Assembly (NCBI GenBank): GCA_024400755.1
Contig: JAKSMG010000001.1
Location: 1-64,000 of the forward strand
Direction of reading: 5' to 3'
Source: Bacteroidales bacterium
Lineage (GTDB): Bacteria; Bacteroidota; Bacteroidia; Bacteroidales; WCHB1-69
DNA length: 64,000 nucleotides
Below the pieces are notes generated by a model that was not told where the DNA came from, ran no database searches, and worked only from the letters and a program-made list of their open reading frames with translations. Made by a program: the position numbers and the translations under genes. Positions 25,555 to 35,786 of this stretch are shown one piece after another. Each line of letters opens with the position of its first letter. The first letter of the stretch is position 1.

Positions 25555-27537
25555 TTATTGGCACGACAACACCATCGCGGTTCGAGACGGAAGATACATT
25601 TTTACATAATGATTTCCATTTCTCTCGTATGAATGGTAACTCCACGTTTCATCAACATTACCGAAACCTGCGAATACAGGATTATCCGTATTCAATATCA
25701 TTTTATAATTTCCTGACTGACAGAAAACTTCATAATCTGTATAAGATTTTTCAGGATTAAAATTAAAAACGACCATCGTACAACCGCGACGAAAAGCCAA
25801 GACTTGATCGGCTTCATTCTGCAACAACAACTCAACATCGTGCTTCAACATCTCCGAAGCAACAGCCGTGTGAATCATTGCCTTGTCAAACTTGTTGAGT
25901 GCGTGATACTTCAAATTTTTATCATCGGCCAAAAACCACATCCGACGGGCATACTTCATCGACCAATTATTCCCTTCCCTCGGAAAATCTATCCATTCCG
26001 GATGTCCGAACTCGTTGCCCATAAAATTCAGGTAGCCGCCATTGGCCAACGTCAAGGTCAGCAAGCGTATCAACTTATGCAAGGCCACTCCGCGATCCAC
26101 CGTCACATTGGGAGTAAACACCGACATAGAATCATACATAAACTTATCTATCAATCTAAATATCAGCGTTTTGTCACCAACCATAGCTTGGTCGTGACTT
26201 TCGGCATAACTAATCGTTTTTTCCTCAATTCTATGATCTGTCATCTTAAAGAACAGTTCTCCCACGCTCCACTGTTCATCAGTCCGTTCCTTAATGATCT
26301 TCGTCCAAAAATCGGCAATTCCCATAGACATCCGATAATCGAATCCAATACCTCCACGAGAAACGGGAAAGGCCATTCCCGGCATTCCACTCACATCTTC
26401 AGCAATGGTCAGGGCATTGGGATTCACCTCTTTCACCAACTGGTTAGCCATTGTAAGATAGACGATTGCGTCTTCATCCACATTGGCATCGAAATACTGG
26501 TCATAATTCACGAAATCCACGCCAATGCCATGATTCCAATAACACATACTCGTCACCCCGTCAAACCGAAAACCGTCAAAATGAAATTCTTCAAGCCAAT
26601 ATTTCAAATTAGACAAAAGCAGAGTGATGGTTTCCTGTTTTCCGTAATCAAAGCAGCGCGAATCCCACACCGGATGCCGGCCTCTTTCTCCACCGTGAAA
26701 ATACAGCGTTTCAGAACCGTCAAAGCGACTAAGACCTTCTTTTACATTCGATACGGCGTGAGAATGAACCACGTCCAACACCACCGAAATTCCCATACCG
26801 TGCGCTGTATCAACAAGTTCCTTCAATTCTTCTGGCGTTCCGAAACGGAAAGTCGGAGCAAACAAATTGGAAACTTGATAGCCAAAAGAACCATAATACG
26901 GATGTTCTTGTATCGCCATCAGTTGTATCGTATTATAACCCAGATTCTTAATACGAGGAAGCACATATTCCTTAAATGCCCAATACGAAGAAATCTCCTC
27001 TTTTTCCGAAGACATTCCGATATGTGCCTCGTAAATCAACGGAATTTCGGGCTTTTCCGGTGACGAATTTCGAAATTCGTAAGGTTTCTCCGGATCCCAC
27101 ACCTGTGCCGAAAACACCTTGGTCTGTTCATCTTGCACCACTCGCGTCACACACGAAGGCAATCTATCGTCGGCACCATCTTGCCACACCATCCACAGTC
27201 GGTATAACATACCGTGTTTCAGGAAATCAAGCGGCAACTCAATTTCCCAATCTCCCTGGCCAATGGGATGTAATTCATACAAAGGATTCACCTGCCAATA
27301 GGAAAAATCTCCATAAAGGAACAGCTGTTTGGCGTGTGGGGCCTTTTCCCTAAACACCCATCCGTGGTCGGTTTTATGCAAACCATAGTATAAATGATGG
27401 TTGGCCAGTTCCTTCAAGGGGCAACGCCCGTCGGTCAAATCCAACATACGCAGCACCGCCAACTGATGCCGACGATCAAGTGACCGTTTATATGGCTTTA
27501 GATAAGGATCCAACAAGACCAGGTCGGGAGTTTCCAT
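25555..27537 (-). CDS. glgB: 1,4-alpha-glucan branching enzyme (GH13)
   Basis: The 660-residue protein has an N-terminal CBM48-like domain (about 60-160: YYGLHKTDHGWVFREKAPHAKQLFLYGDFSYW) and a GH13 barrel. The catalytic sites are FRFDGVTSM (nucleophile Asp), TIAEDVSG (acid/base Glu) and SYAESHDQA. The C-terminal beta domain ends with SRTAMVLSC. The arrangement YEAHIGMSSE...QLMAIQEHPYYGSFGYQV is that of the eukaryote-like branching enzymes common in Bacteroidota. It forms alpha-1,6 branches in glycogen. ATG at 27537 follows the tsaD stop by 11 bases. Confidence 0.92.
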   Translation of the reverse strand: METPDLVLLDPYLKPYKRSLDRRHQLAVLRMLDLTDGRCPLKELANHHLYYGLHKTDHGWVFREKAPHAKQLFLYGDFSYWQVNPLYELHPIGQGDWEIELPLDFLKHGMLYRLWMVWQDGADDRLPSCVTRVVQDEQTKVFSAQVWDPEKPYEFRNSSPEKPEIPLIYEAHIGMSSEKEEISSYWAFKEYVLPRIKNLGYNTIQLMAIQEHPYYGSFGYQVSNLFAPTFRFGTPEELKELVDTAHGMGISVVLDVVHSHAVSNVKEGLSRFDGSETLYFHGGERGRHPVWDSRCFDYGKQETITLLLSNLKYWLEEFHFDGFRFDGVTSMCYWNHGIGVDFVNYDQYFDANVDEDAIVYLTMANQLVKEVNPNALTIAEDVSGMPGMAFPVSRGGIGFDYRMSMGIADFWTKIIKERTDEQWSVGELFFKMTDHRIEEKTISYAESHDQAMVGDKTLIFRLIDKFMYDSMSVFTPNVTVDRGVALHKLIRLLTLTLANGGYLNFMGNEFGHPEWIDFPREGNNWSMKYARRMWFLADDKNLKYHALNKFDKAMIHTAVASEMLKHDVELLLQNEADQVLAFRRGCTMVVFNFNPEKSYTDYEVFCQSGNYKMILNTDNPVFAGFGNVDETWSYHSYERNGNHYVKMYLPSRTAMVLSCQ

Positions 27538-27548
27538 AGGCAAAAATA

Positions 27549-28562
27549 TTAGCAAGAACTATATGGAACGGCATCTAACGTCGTAAATTCCTTTTTCTGA
27601 TATTTGAAATAGGCACATACGGCAATCATTGCCGCGTTATCCGTTGTCAAGTCAATGGTGGGCAGAATCAGGTTTCTGTGATATTTATCGGCCACCTGCT
27701 GCATCGCGGTACGCAAGCCCTTATTGGCCGACACTCCACCAGCCAGCACCAAATCCTGACAATCATACTGTTTCAAAGCCATAATCACCTTATTTGTCAA
27801 CGACTTGATGATCGCATATTGCATAGAAGCCGCCAAATCATTCAAATTATCCTGAATGAAATTTTCATTTTTCTTCAATTCATCTCTGACAAAATAGAGG
27901 AAAGAAGTTTTCAAGCCACTGAAGCTGTAATCTAAGCCCGGCAAATGGGCGATGGCGAATTGAAAACGCTTAGGATCGCCTTGGGCTGCCAACTTGTCGA
28001 TAACCGGTCCTCCAGGGTATGGCAATCCCATAATCTTGGCCGCCTTGTCAAACGCCTCTCCTGCAGCATCATCAATCGTTCCTCCCAAACGTTCCATATC
28101 GAAATAGTCGTTCACCTTGAGCAACAGCGTGTGACCGCCAGAAACCGTAAGGCACAAAAAGGGAAAACGCGGTTTCGCACTTTGCCCCTCTTCCTTATTC
28201 AAAAAGTTGGCTAAAACGTGGGCCTGCAAATGGTTTACCTCAATCAAGGGAACGTCCAAACTGAAGGCCATCGCCTTTGCGAAAGAGTTGCCCACAAGCA
28301 ACGAACCGAGCAAGCCTGGGCCATTTGTAAAACCTATTGCACTTATTTGATTTTTTGTTATCTTTGCACGGTGAAGTGCGGTGTCCACAACGGGTATGAT
28401 ATTTTGCTGATGAGCTCGGGATGCGAGTTCGGGAACCACGCCCCCATATTCGGCGTGAACTTTCTGACTAGCAATGACATTGGAGAGAATAGTAGTATCA
28501 GCAATGACGGCTGCGGAAGTGTCATCACACGAAGATTCAATACCAAGAATATAAGTTGACAT
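27549..28562 (-). CDS. tsaD: tRNA N6-adenosine threonylcarbamoyltransferase
   Basis: The 337-residue protein has the TsaD phrases ILGIESSCDDTSAAV, YGGVVPELASRAHQQNI (with the metal-binding HxxxH region continued in VNHLQAHVLANF), LCLTVSGGHT, GEAFDKAAKIMGLPYPGGP and LAGGVSANKGLR. It acts with TsaB, TsaC and TsaE to make t6A37 in tRNAs reading ANN codons. Its start is 12 bases from the divergent tamB start, so the two promoters must overlap the genes. Confidence 0.97.
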   Translation of the reverse strand: MSTYILGIESSCDDTSAAVIADTTILSNVIASQKVHAEYGGVVPELASRAHQQNIIPVVDTALHRAKITKNQISAIGFTNGPGLLGSLLVGNSFAKAMAFSLDVPLIEVNHLQAHVLANFLNKEEGQSAKPRFPFLCLTVSGGHTLLLKVNDYFDMERLGGTIDDAAGEAFDKAAKIMGLPYPGGPVIDKLAAQGDPKRFQFAIAHLPGLDYSFSGLKTSFLYFVRDELKKNENFIQDNLNDLAASMQYAIIKSLTNKVIMALKQYDCQDLVLAGGVSANKGLRTAMQQVADKYHRNLILPTIDLTTDNAAMIAVCAYFKYQKKEFTTLDAVPYSSC

Positions 28563-28574
28563 AAACTGAATATT

Positions 28575-31500
28575 TTGAAAGGCAAAATTACTAAAAAAAT
28601 CGCAACGGTGCTACTCTGGATCATCGGTATTTTTATTGCCCTTGATTTATTGGTGGTTGGACTGTTCTTTGTGCCGCCTATTCAGAACTTTGTCGTACAA
28701 AAAGTAACCGGATTTATTTCTAACCAGTGGGGCGCGGAAATCGGAGTCAAAAGAATCTATGTCACACCCGACCTCCGCATCGCCGCCGACGACTTTATCA
28801 TCCGCGATATGCACCAACAACCGATGATTAAAGTCAAAAAACTCAAGGCAAGATTCAAATCACTTGATTTACAACCTCTCACATTACATTTCTTCAACGC
28901 CACTGCCACCGAGGCCGATGTCACGCTGGTCACCTACAAAGGCGATTCCATCGTCAATATCTCCGACTGGGTGGCACATATTTCTAAACCTAAAGAAAAC
29001 CCGTCTGACTTTATTCTGCGCATAAATCATCTCAAACTCATCAACTCCCATTTCTCTATCGCCAACCAAAATATCCAGCAGCAAACACCCTACATCGAAG
29101 GACAGGAATTCGACCCCGGCTTTTTCGAACTTCGGCACATTGACTTCAATGCCAAGAAGTTCCAGGTTTTCAACGACGACATTTCTGCCGACATCAAGCA
29201 AATCGGCTTTGACCAGTATTTCGGGTTCCACCTCATCAAAGGTTCCGGCGACTTTGACATCAACGGACACGGCCTTCGCTTCGACCATTGCAAGCTCTTG
29301 ACAGAGAACAGCAATTTGGATTTGGATTTGAAATTTGACTACAGCGACTGGAGCAGATTGGGTGATTTTTTGGACAGTGTGCAGATTACCGCCAACATTC
29401 GTCCTTCCGAATTTTGCCTGACCGATGCCGCCTGCTATGCCGGTGCCATCCGAGGAATGGACGACACCCTGTATTTCGACGGACGAGTCAACGGCTGCGT
29501 CAATGATATGAAATTGAAGGATTTTACCTGCCATTTGGGTAAAAAAACTCATTTTTCAGGAGATTTCGCACTGAAAAACGTCACCGACTTCAACAATTCC
29601 ATTTGGGATCTGGACTTTTGCGAATCCAATCTGAATATGGCGGAACTTTCTTCCTTCAAACTTCCTCAAGGAAAGCCACTTAACCTACCCGACATCGTCA
29701 AGCGTCTGGGCAATGTGCAACTTTACGGCACGTTAAACGGTTATTTTCCAATGATAAACAGTGAACTGTTGGTCATCACGGACTTAGGGCAATTAACGGC
29801 CGATCTAAACACCACGGATAAAGGGCAATATATTGATCTGAATGGCAAAGTGGCCTCTTCCAACCTTCAACTTGGGCGATTGCTTCACAACAGCAAAACG
29901 TTTGGGCAAGTCCACTTCAATATTGATGTTGACGGAAATTTTGATGATCCTCAAGACAATCCCCAGTTTTTAGAAACGCTGACGGCCAATATTCATAGCA
30001 AATTCTCTCGTTTCGACTTATTCGGTTACCCCGCTTCCAACATTTATCTTGACGGGGATTTCAGCGATAAGAAATGCACCATTCACCTCAATTCAGACGA
30101 TCAAAATATCGACCTTGATTTTAACGGTCTGGCCGACTTAACTCTTCTTAAGCCCAATATTCAGGCCTATCTATCTTGCCCTTACATCAATTTCAGCAAT
30201 ATCGCATCCTATATGCCTGCCGTGGACTCTGTCTCGGCAAAGGGTTTTGATCGATTGGTTTACGTGGCACAAAATGATCCTGATATCGCTATGGCCTTAG
30301 ATTCCCTTAGTCTAAATATTTGCGGAAACGACTTATACGATGTCAACGGCTTCGTGGGAATTGACGGACTGCAAATCAAAAACGGCGACCTACCCATCGT
30401 CAGCGACAGAATCAGGTGCACTGCCATCAATACACAATCCGGCTTACACAAAATCATTCTTTCTTCCAGTTTTGTGAATGCCACACTCAACACAAACTAT
30501 GAATACGACGACATCAAAGACTCCTTGGTCAACTATGCCTATCGTTTTATACCCAACCTGCTTCCCGAACGTCACGCGTCAATCAGCAAATACATCAAAC
30601 AAAATACTGACGTAAACAAGTATTTTAATCTTTATGTCGAAACTTATGATGTTCAACCTTTGCTGGATATCTTTCTTCCGGAATTGTATATTACGGAAAA
30701 TTGTGTTGCCGACATTCACATCGACCAAACATCACAAGACGACCACATCCTTATCGAAATCCCCGAAGCAAGTTACAAAAACACTTATTCTGTCGCTAAT
30801 CTAAAGGCCAATGTGCGAACCAACGTAAACAAAAATCTTTTCATTGATATTAACGGAGACTCCATATCGATCCACAATGACGGTGCGTCTTCCCTATCCA
30901 TTCACGATATCGCCTTGAAAACCGAAGTTGACAAATCATTCATCGACTTTCAACTGTCATGGAAGGATCTTGCCGATTCAAGCCGTGACCATTCGCATAT
31001 TACCGGCACTTTTAACGCAAGAGACAAACACAATCTCATCGCCAAAATCACCGATTCAAAAATACTGCTGAACGATTATATTTTCCATTTTAACAATCTG
31101 AATGCCATCCAAATTCAAGATTCCCGCATTTTGGTGGACAATCTCGCTTTTGGCAATGAACATAGTTCATTAAAAATTGACGGCGTTTATTCCAAGCAAG
31201 AAGACGACAAGTTGAACATCGACATCAACGACATTGACATTGGACTGGTCAACAACTTTCTGACCGGCATTAGCTTCGACGGCAATCTGTCGGCCAACGC
31301 CACCATCACCACCCGTAAAGGGAATTTCTTCGTTCTCGGCAAAATGATGGCTACGAACTTCTGTTTCAACGAAAGCAAATTCGGTAATGTTTTTCTATCC
31401 GCTGGCTTGGGAGAAAATGGTTCTATGGGCTTTTCGGGCGGCATCTTCAACCGCACAGACACCATCACCTCCAATATTATTAAGGAATATACCATCAAAG

Positions 31501-33227
31501 ACTACCAAAGCGAACGCAATAAGTTGGCCAATATCAACGGGTTTTACAAGAGTAAGGATAGACAATTCGTTGCCAAAGCCAATATCGGCAAACTGGATAT
31601 CGGTTTTCTCAACACCTTCCTGTCATCTTTCAGCGACCGTATTAAAGGAACCGCTTCGGGAGAACTATCATTTATTTCCACTCCAGACTCTTCCTACATT
31701 CAAGGAGTGGCCCACGTTGAAAATATGACGATGGGAATAAGTCCTCTCGGAACATTATATTATATTGACAACCAAGACATTCAATTCAACAACAAGGGCA
31801 TTATCTTCGACAACATCACGCTACACGATAAAGACCGCAACCTTGCCACGTTAAACGGACATATCTATCATCATCTTTTCCAAAATATGAAAATAGACCT
31901 GAATGTCAATACGCCTCGACTCCTGGCACTTGATATGCCCCATACGGCAACCAGCAGTTTTTACGGAACCGGCTACGTCTCTGGGGATGTCAATATTTTC
32001 GGGGATGACAAGTACCTAACTTTCTCAAGCAACAACATCACTACGCTCAAAGGAAGTTCCGTATTCTTTCCTATCACCTCTTCACAATCCGTTTCTGAAA
32101 ACGGAAGCATTCGCTTCAAGACAGTCATTCAAGATTCTGTTGTTCTCGCACCAGTTGAAGAAACAGGTGCCAAACTGAAATTCGACTTCAATTTCAATGT
32201 CACGCCGGAAACCGACGTCCAAGTCGATGTTTTTGCAATTGGGGGCACGATGCGTGCGAAGACAAACGGACGCCTACACCTCCTATTTGACGATGCTTCC
32301 GGCGTCAATATTTTTGGAGACCTGGAAATCCATTCGGGAACATTCCTCCTTTCTTTGGAAGATATCGTCAATACCAAATTACAAATGGTTCCCGGTGGAC
32401 AAGTCTCTTTCAACGGCCCCGTGGGCGACTTCGTGGTCAACCTCAGTGCCTATTACAACAACAAGGCCTCGCTTAGCAATATCATCACCAATGAAAACGC
32501 CAATGTTTCACGTGTTCCCGTCAACGCCTACATTCACTTAAACGGCCAATTGATGAAATATCCGAGTATGAATTTCTCCTTTGAGCTGCCTAATGCCAGT
32601 CAAGAAGTTAGAAATCAATTCTTTATGGCCATCGATACCACCAATCCGCAAAACAAGACCAAACAGTTCTTCATCTTTTTGCTCACCAATCAGTTTATGC
32701 CAGACAATGCTTCCAACGCCGACATCTCCAATAGTGTGGAAAGTGGCGGAACAGGCATTCTCACCAATATGATCAACAACTTCATTTCCAGACAGATGAA
32801 ACGCGGAGGTTTGGGCATTGTCTATAAAAATGACAAACAAAAAAGTTCCACCGAATACGGTATCAACGCCAATATGCAATTTCTTGATGATCGTCTTATT
32901 CTTGAAACCACAATCGGATATTACTATAACACCGGAACGGGTTCAAGCTCCGGACAGCAAGGTTTCAACAACTTTTACGGAGACTTCAGTTTGGAATACC
33001 TCATTACCCGAAGAGGAAACTGGAGAGTAAAAGTCTATAATTTCACCGACGACCACAACAATCAATCCAGTAAGCGAATTCCAGGAGTAGGATTGGCCTT
33101 GCTTTACAAACAGGAGTTCAACACCAAAGAAGACTTCAAAAAGGAATTTGACGAATCCAAAATTGAATTAAATAATAAGGATAAAAAGAAAAACAAGAAG
33201 AAATCAAATAAAAATGAAAAGCGATAA
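28575..33227 (+). CDS. tamB: TamB-like translocation/assembly protein (DUF490)
   Basis: The 1550-residue protein has an N-terminal signal anchor (VLLWIIGIFIALDLLVVGLFFV, about 12-33) and a long repetitive beta-rich body. The C-terminal DUF490/TamB domain (about 1200-1480) contains GDLEIHSGTFLLSLEDIVNTKL, VNAYIHLNGQLMKYPSMNFSFELP and ANMQFLDDRLILETTIGYYY. TamB-like proteins bridge inner and outer membranes, carry lipids and support outer-membrane protein assembly. The tail is strongly basic (NNKDKKKNKKKSNKNEKR). The start is TTG, since no ATG is near, and lies only 12 bases from tsaD. It overlaps the next gene by 14 bases. Confidence 0.9.
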   Translation: MKGKITKKIATVLLWIIGIFIALDLLVVGLFFVPPIQNFVVQKVTGFISNQWGAEIGVKRIYVTPDLRIAADDFIIRDMHQQPMIKVKKLKARFKSLDLQPLTLHFFNATATEADVTLVTYKGDSIVNISDWVAHISKPKENPSDFILRINHLKLINSHFSIANQNIQQQTPYIEGQEFDPGFFELRHIDFNAKKFQVFNDDISADIKQIGFDQYFGFHLIKGSGDFDINGHGLRFDHCKLLTENSNLDLDLKFDYSDWSRLGDFLDSVQITANIRPSEFCLTDAACYAGAIRGMDDTLYFDGRVNGCVNDMKLKDFTCHLGKKTHFSGDFALKNVTDFNNSIWDLDFCESNLNMAELSSFKLPQGKPLNLPDIVKRLGNVQLYGTLNGYFPMINSELLVITDLGQLTADLNTTDKGQYIDLNGKVASSNLQLGRLLHNSKTFGQVHFNIDVDGNFDDPQDNPQFLETLTANIHSKFSRFDLFGYPASNIYLDGDFSDKKCTIHLNSDDQNIDLDFNGLADLTLLKPNIQAYLSCPYINFSNIASYMPAVDSVSAKGFDRLVYVAQNDPDIAMALDSLSLNICGNDLYDVNGFVGIDGLQIKNGDLPIVSDRIRCTAINTQSGLHKIILSSSFVNATLNTNYEYDDIKDSLVNYAYRFIPNLLPERHASISKYIKQNTDVNKYFNLYVETYDVQPLLDIFLPELYITENCVADIHIDQTSQDDHILIEIPEASYKNTYSVANLKANVRTNVNKNLFIDINGDSISIHNDGASSLSIHDIALKTEVDKSFIDFQLSWKDLADSSRDHSHITGTFNARDKHNLIAKITDSKILLNDYIFHFNNLNAIQIQDSRILVDNLAFGNEHSSLKIDGVYSKQEDDKLNIDINDIDIGLVNNFLTGISFDGNLSANATITTRKGNFFVLGKMMATNFCFNESKFGNVFLSAGLGENGSMGFSGGIFNRTDTITSNIIKEYTIKDYQSERNKLANINGFYKSKDRQFVAKANIGKLDIGFLNTFLSSFSDRIKGTASGELSFISTPDSSYIQGVAHVENMTMGISPLGTLYYIDNQDIQFNNKGIIFDNITLHDKDRNLATLNGHIYHHLFQNMKIDLNVNTPRLLALDMPHTATSSFYGTGYVSGDVNIFGDDKYLTFSSNNITTLKGSSVFFPITSSQSVSENGSIRFKTVIQDSVVLAPVEETGAKLKFDFNFNVTPETDVQVDVFAIGGTMRAKTNGRLHLLFDDASGVNIFGDLEIHSGTFLLSLEDIVNTKLQMVPGGQVSFNGPVGDFVVNLSAYYNNKASLSNIITNENANVSRVPVNAYIHLNGQLMKYPSMNFSFELPNASQEVRNQFFMAIDTTNPQNKTKQFFIFLLTNQFMPDNASNADISNSVESGGTGILTNMINNFISRQMKRGGLGIVYKNDKQKSSTEYGINANMQFLDDRLILETTIGYYYNTGTGSSSGQQGFNNFYGDFSLEYLITRRGNWRVKVYNFTDDHNNQSSKRIPGVGLALLYKQEFNTKEDFKKEFDESKIELNNKDKKKNKKKSNKNEKR

Positions 33228-34335
33228 TACAAAAATCATTGCCATTATATTATTCTTGGCCTTTGTCGTCGGCATCTGCTGGTATTTTTCCACATTGATC
33301 GTCTATTTATTTATCGCGCTTCTACTATCAATGGCAGGCAGTCCCATCGTCAATTTTCTCAGCAAGATACGCATCGGGAAGGTGGCTTTTCCACGACCAT
33401 TAGCTGCCGTCATCGCCTTGGCAGTCATTTTGGGTATTGTTTTCGGCTTTTTCGCCCTAATTACCCCTCTCGTTCACCAAGAAATCGACACCATTTCCAA
33501 GACCGATCCTCAAATCATCATCGATGGATACAACCAATTTCTGCTTAATTTTGAACATTGGGCAGGACAACAGGGATTCGACATCACCGCCAACGAATTG
33601 TCTTCGGCGTTTGAATCCCAATTGCGCGAGTTCGTCAGCAAACTCGACTTTGGCTATATTTTCAAAGACCTTGCGGGAGTCATTGCCAGTCTGTCCGTTG
33701 CCATTTTCTCCATCATTTTCCTCACCTATTTTTCACTCAGCGACAACGGCATCATTATCAAGACTTTCAAAAAGATATTTCCCGTAGAATGGCGTAATAA
33801 CTTTGACCATATCGTCGTTAACACCCGTCAGCAAGTCGTCAGGTATTTTGGCGGTGTGGTATTGGAAATGCTGATTGTCGGAACCATTAATGGCACGGTA
33901 TGCTATATTTTGGGCGTTCCCAACGCCGTTCTCATCGGCGTGATTTCCGGTTTGCTCAACATCATTCCCTATATCGGCCCGCTTTGCGCCGCCATCCTCT
34001 CCATCATCATTTCCTGCACCGCACTTATTCCGATGTCACCCACCAGCAGCGAATTATTAATTAATGCCATTAAAGTCGGATGTACGTTCCTGGGGTGTAA
34101 AATGATCGACGACTTCGTGCTTCAACCCGTCATCTACGGGAAAAGTGTCCAAGCCCACCCTATCGAAATTTTCATCGTGATTTTAGCGGCCGCACAAGTT
34201 GGCGGAATCTTGGGAATGATTTTCGCCGTCCCCGCCTATTCACTGATCCGTATTGTCATCAAAGAATTCTTCGGTCAATATTTTGTTGAAAAAAACGAAG
34301 AAGACGCTAACGACACCACCCTCAATATTAATTAA
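33214..34335 (+). CDS. AI-2E family transporter (PerM-like)
   Basis: The 373-residue membrane protein has two N-terminal helices (8-38), a soluble segment around 90-145, and a C-terminal block of helices. That block carries the family phrases VVLEMLIVGTINGTVCYILGVPNAVLIGVISGLLNIIPYIGPLCAAIL and VLQPVIYGKSVQAHPIEIFIVILAAAQVGGILGMIFAVPAYSLIRI. Family members export diverse small solutes or act as Na+/H+ antiporters. The gene overlaps the tamB end by 14 bases and so is in its transcript. Confidence 0.92.
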   Translation: MKSDNTKIIAIILFLAFVVGICWYFSTLIVYLFIALLLSMAGSPIVNFLSKIRIGKVAFPRPLAAVIALAVILGIVFGFFALITPLVHQEIDTISKTDPQIIIDGYNQFLLNFEHWAGQQGFDITANELSSAFESQLREFVSKLDFGYIFKDLAGVIASLSVAIFSIIFLTYFSLSDNGIIIKTFKKIFPVEWRNNFDHIVVNTRQQVVRYFGGVVLEMLIVGTINGTVCYILGVPNAVLIGVISGLLNIIPYIGPLCAAILSIIISCTALIPMSPTSSELLINAIKVGCTFLGCKMIDDFVLQPVIYGKSVQAHPIEIFIVILAAAQVGGILGMIFAVPAYSLIRIVIKEFFGQYFVEKNEEDANDTTLNIN

Positions 34336-34362
34336 ATAACATTATTATAAAATTACGTTCCA

Positions 34363-35205
34363 ATGATTGAATATCATAAATATCCATACACGGAAAAAGA
34401 AATTCTTCAACGCATCGAACAATACAAAACGAGTGATTTGCAAACGATGACCGAGCAGGAAGCCTACCGTTTCATCCTGAGCGTTATCGACCTTACCACA
34501 CTTGAAGGGAGCGACAATGCAAAAAAAATCGAAGATTTATGCTCAACTGCCATCCATTTCAAGGATAAAGACAAAAATATTCCCAACACGGCCGCGGTTT
34601 GCGTCTATCCGCCGTTCGTCAAGCAAGCCAAGACCTTGCTCAAGAACACAGGCATTTCGGTGGCGTCTGTCGCCGGAGGATTTCCCGCCGGACAAACACC
34701 TATCGAGATCAAATTGGCAGAAGTTAAATTTGCCGTGGAAGCCGGTGCCGATGAAATAGATATGGTCATCTCGCGCGGAAAATTTCTGGAAGGAAACTAC
34801 CAGGAAGTCTTCGATGAAATAGCGGCCATAAAAAAAATCTGCGGGACAGCCCGACTCAAAGTCATTCTGGAAACCGGTGAATTGCAAACCGCCGACAACA
34901 TTTATGCCGCATCTTGGATCGCCATGACCGCCGGCGCCGACTTTATCAAGACCTCTACCGGCAAAATTCCCGTCAACGCCACCCCGGAATCCTTTATCGT
35001 TATGCTTGACGCCATTAAAAACTACCACCGGGAAACTGGCAAAATGGTAGGAATGAAACCTGCCGGCGGAATTTCCGACCCCGACACCGCCTTACTGTAT
35101 GTCAAGATCCTAGAAAACGTACTCGGAATAAACTGGATGAACAACCAATATTTTAGAATCGGAGCAAGCCGTCTTGCTAAAAAAATCGCAGAAAAAATTA
35201 AATAA
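34363..35205 (+). CDS. deoC: Deoxyribose-phosphate aldolase
   Basis: The 280-residue aldolase has an N-terminal extension (1-40) before the core. Landmarks are VIDLTTLEG, VAGGFPAGQTPIEIKLAEVKFAVEAGADEIDMVI, VILETGEL, ADFIKTSTGK (Schiff-base Lys in KTSTGK) and GMKPAGGIS (second active-site Lys). It splits deoxyribose 5-phosphate into acetaldehyde and glyceraldehyde 3-phosphate. It follows the permease with a 27-base gap. Confidence 0.95.
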   Translation: MIEYHKYPYTEKEILQRIEQYKTSDLQTMTEQEAYRFILSVIDLTTLEGSDNAKKIEDLCSTAIHFKDKDKNIPNTAAVCVYPPFVKQAKTLLKNTGISVASVAGGFPAGQTPIEIKLAEVKFAVEAGADEIDMVISRGKFLEGNYQEVFDEIAAIKKICGTARLKVILETGELQTADNIYAASWIAMTAGADFIKTSTGKIPVNATPESFIVMLDAIKNYHRETGKMVGMKPAGGISDPDTALLYVKILENVLGINWMNNQYFRIGASRLAKKIAEKIK

Positions 35206-35249
35206 TGATTTTTTTTTGTAAAATGTTGCTTTTGAATAAAATAAAAGTG

Positions 35250-35257
35250 TATTTTTG
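35250..35257 (+). promoter_or_regulatory. -7 box of the HU gene
   Basis: TATTTTTG, about 50 bases before the HU start, in an AT-rich gap after deoC. Confidence 0.6.
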
Positions 35258-35306
35258 CAATCCCAAAATAAAATCAATTATTCACAAACAATAAAATATA
35301 AAAATT

Positions 35307-35588
35307 ATGACAAAAGCTGAAATCGTAAACGAAATTTCCAACAAAACAGGTTTCGACAAAAATGCCGTTCAAACTGTAGTAGAAGCTTTCATGAATAGCG
35401 TAAAGGGTTCCTTGGCAAAAAATGAAAATGTTTACTTAAGAAGTTTCGGTAGTTTCATCGTTAAAGAAAGAGCAGAAAAGACAGCAAGAAACATTTCTAA
35501 AAAACAAACTATTGTCATCCCCGCTCACAAAATTCCAGCTTTCAAACCCTGCAAAACTTTCGTAAACGTAGTTAAAAAAATCAAATAA
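35307..35588 (+). CDS. hup: HU-family DNA-binding protein
   Basis: The 93-residue protein has the HU start MTKAEIVNEISNKTGFDKNAVQTVVEAFMNSVKGSLAKNENVYLRSFGSFIVKERAEKTARN, and the C-terminal FKPCKTFVNVVKK that completes the DNA-binding arms. The proline-tipped arm region is IVIPAHKIPAFKP. It packages and bends DNA. It is just upstream of the COX24-like peptide gene. Confidence 0.95.
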   Translation: MTKAEIVNEISNKTGFDKNAVQTVVEAFMNSVKGSLAKNENVYLRSFGSFIVKERAEKTARNISKKQTIVIPAHKIPAFKPCKTFVNVVKKIK

Positions 35589-35612
35589 TTAACCCATTAA
35601 AATCATTGTACA

Positions 35613-35702
35613 ATGCCTAGTGGTAAAAAAAGAAAAAGACATAAGATGTCGACCCATAAGAGAAAAAAACGTCTCAGAAAGAACAGACATAAGAAGAGAT
35701 AG
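35613..35702 (+). CDS. Small basic ribosome-associated protein (AURKAIP1/COX24-like)
   Basis: This is a 29-codon gene, MPSGKKRKRHKMSTHKRKKR and on to a final KKR. More than half of the residues are Lys, Arg or His. Very similar peptides are widespread in Bacteroidota and are named for the AURKAIP1/COX24 C-terminal domain, the mitochondrial mS38 / actinobacterial bS22-type small-subunit protein. A ribosomal role is inferred from that relation. The gene lies between HU and rng. Confidence 0.85.
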   Translation: MPSGKKRKRHKMSTHKRKKRLRKNRHKKR

Positions 35703-35726
35703 TCCTCTTGTGGGGTAAAAAGAACT

Positions 35727-35768
35727 GAAAAACTAAATGATATGTGACTACATATTGTTTAGTTTTTC
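35727..35768 (+). terminator. Hairpin between the COX24-like gene and rng
   Basis: GAAAAACTAAA (35727-35737) and TTTAGTTTTTC (35758-35768) are exact reverse complements. There is further pairing (ATATG/CATAT) in the loop. It lacks a clean T run after the stem, so it may be a weak terminator or an RNase site controlling rng. Confidence 0.55.
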
Positions 35769-35786
35769 ATTTATAGGAAACCAATT

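Noticed and set aside
25804..27063. 419-codon open frame on the plus strand
   Set aside because: It is antisense to glgB, with His/Ile-rich low-quality sequence and no recognisable domain; glgB has all GH13 catalytic motifs.
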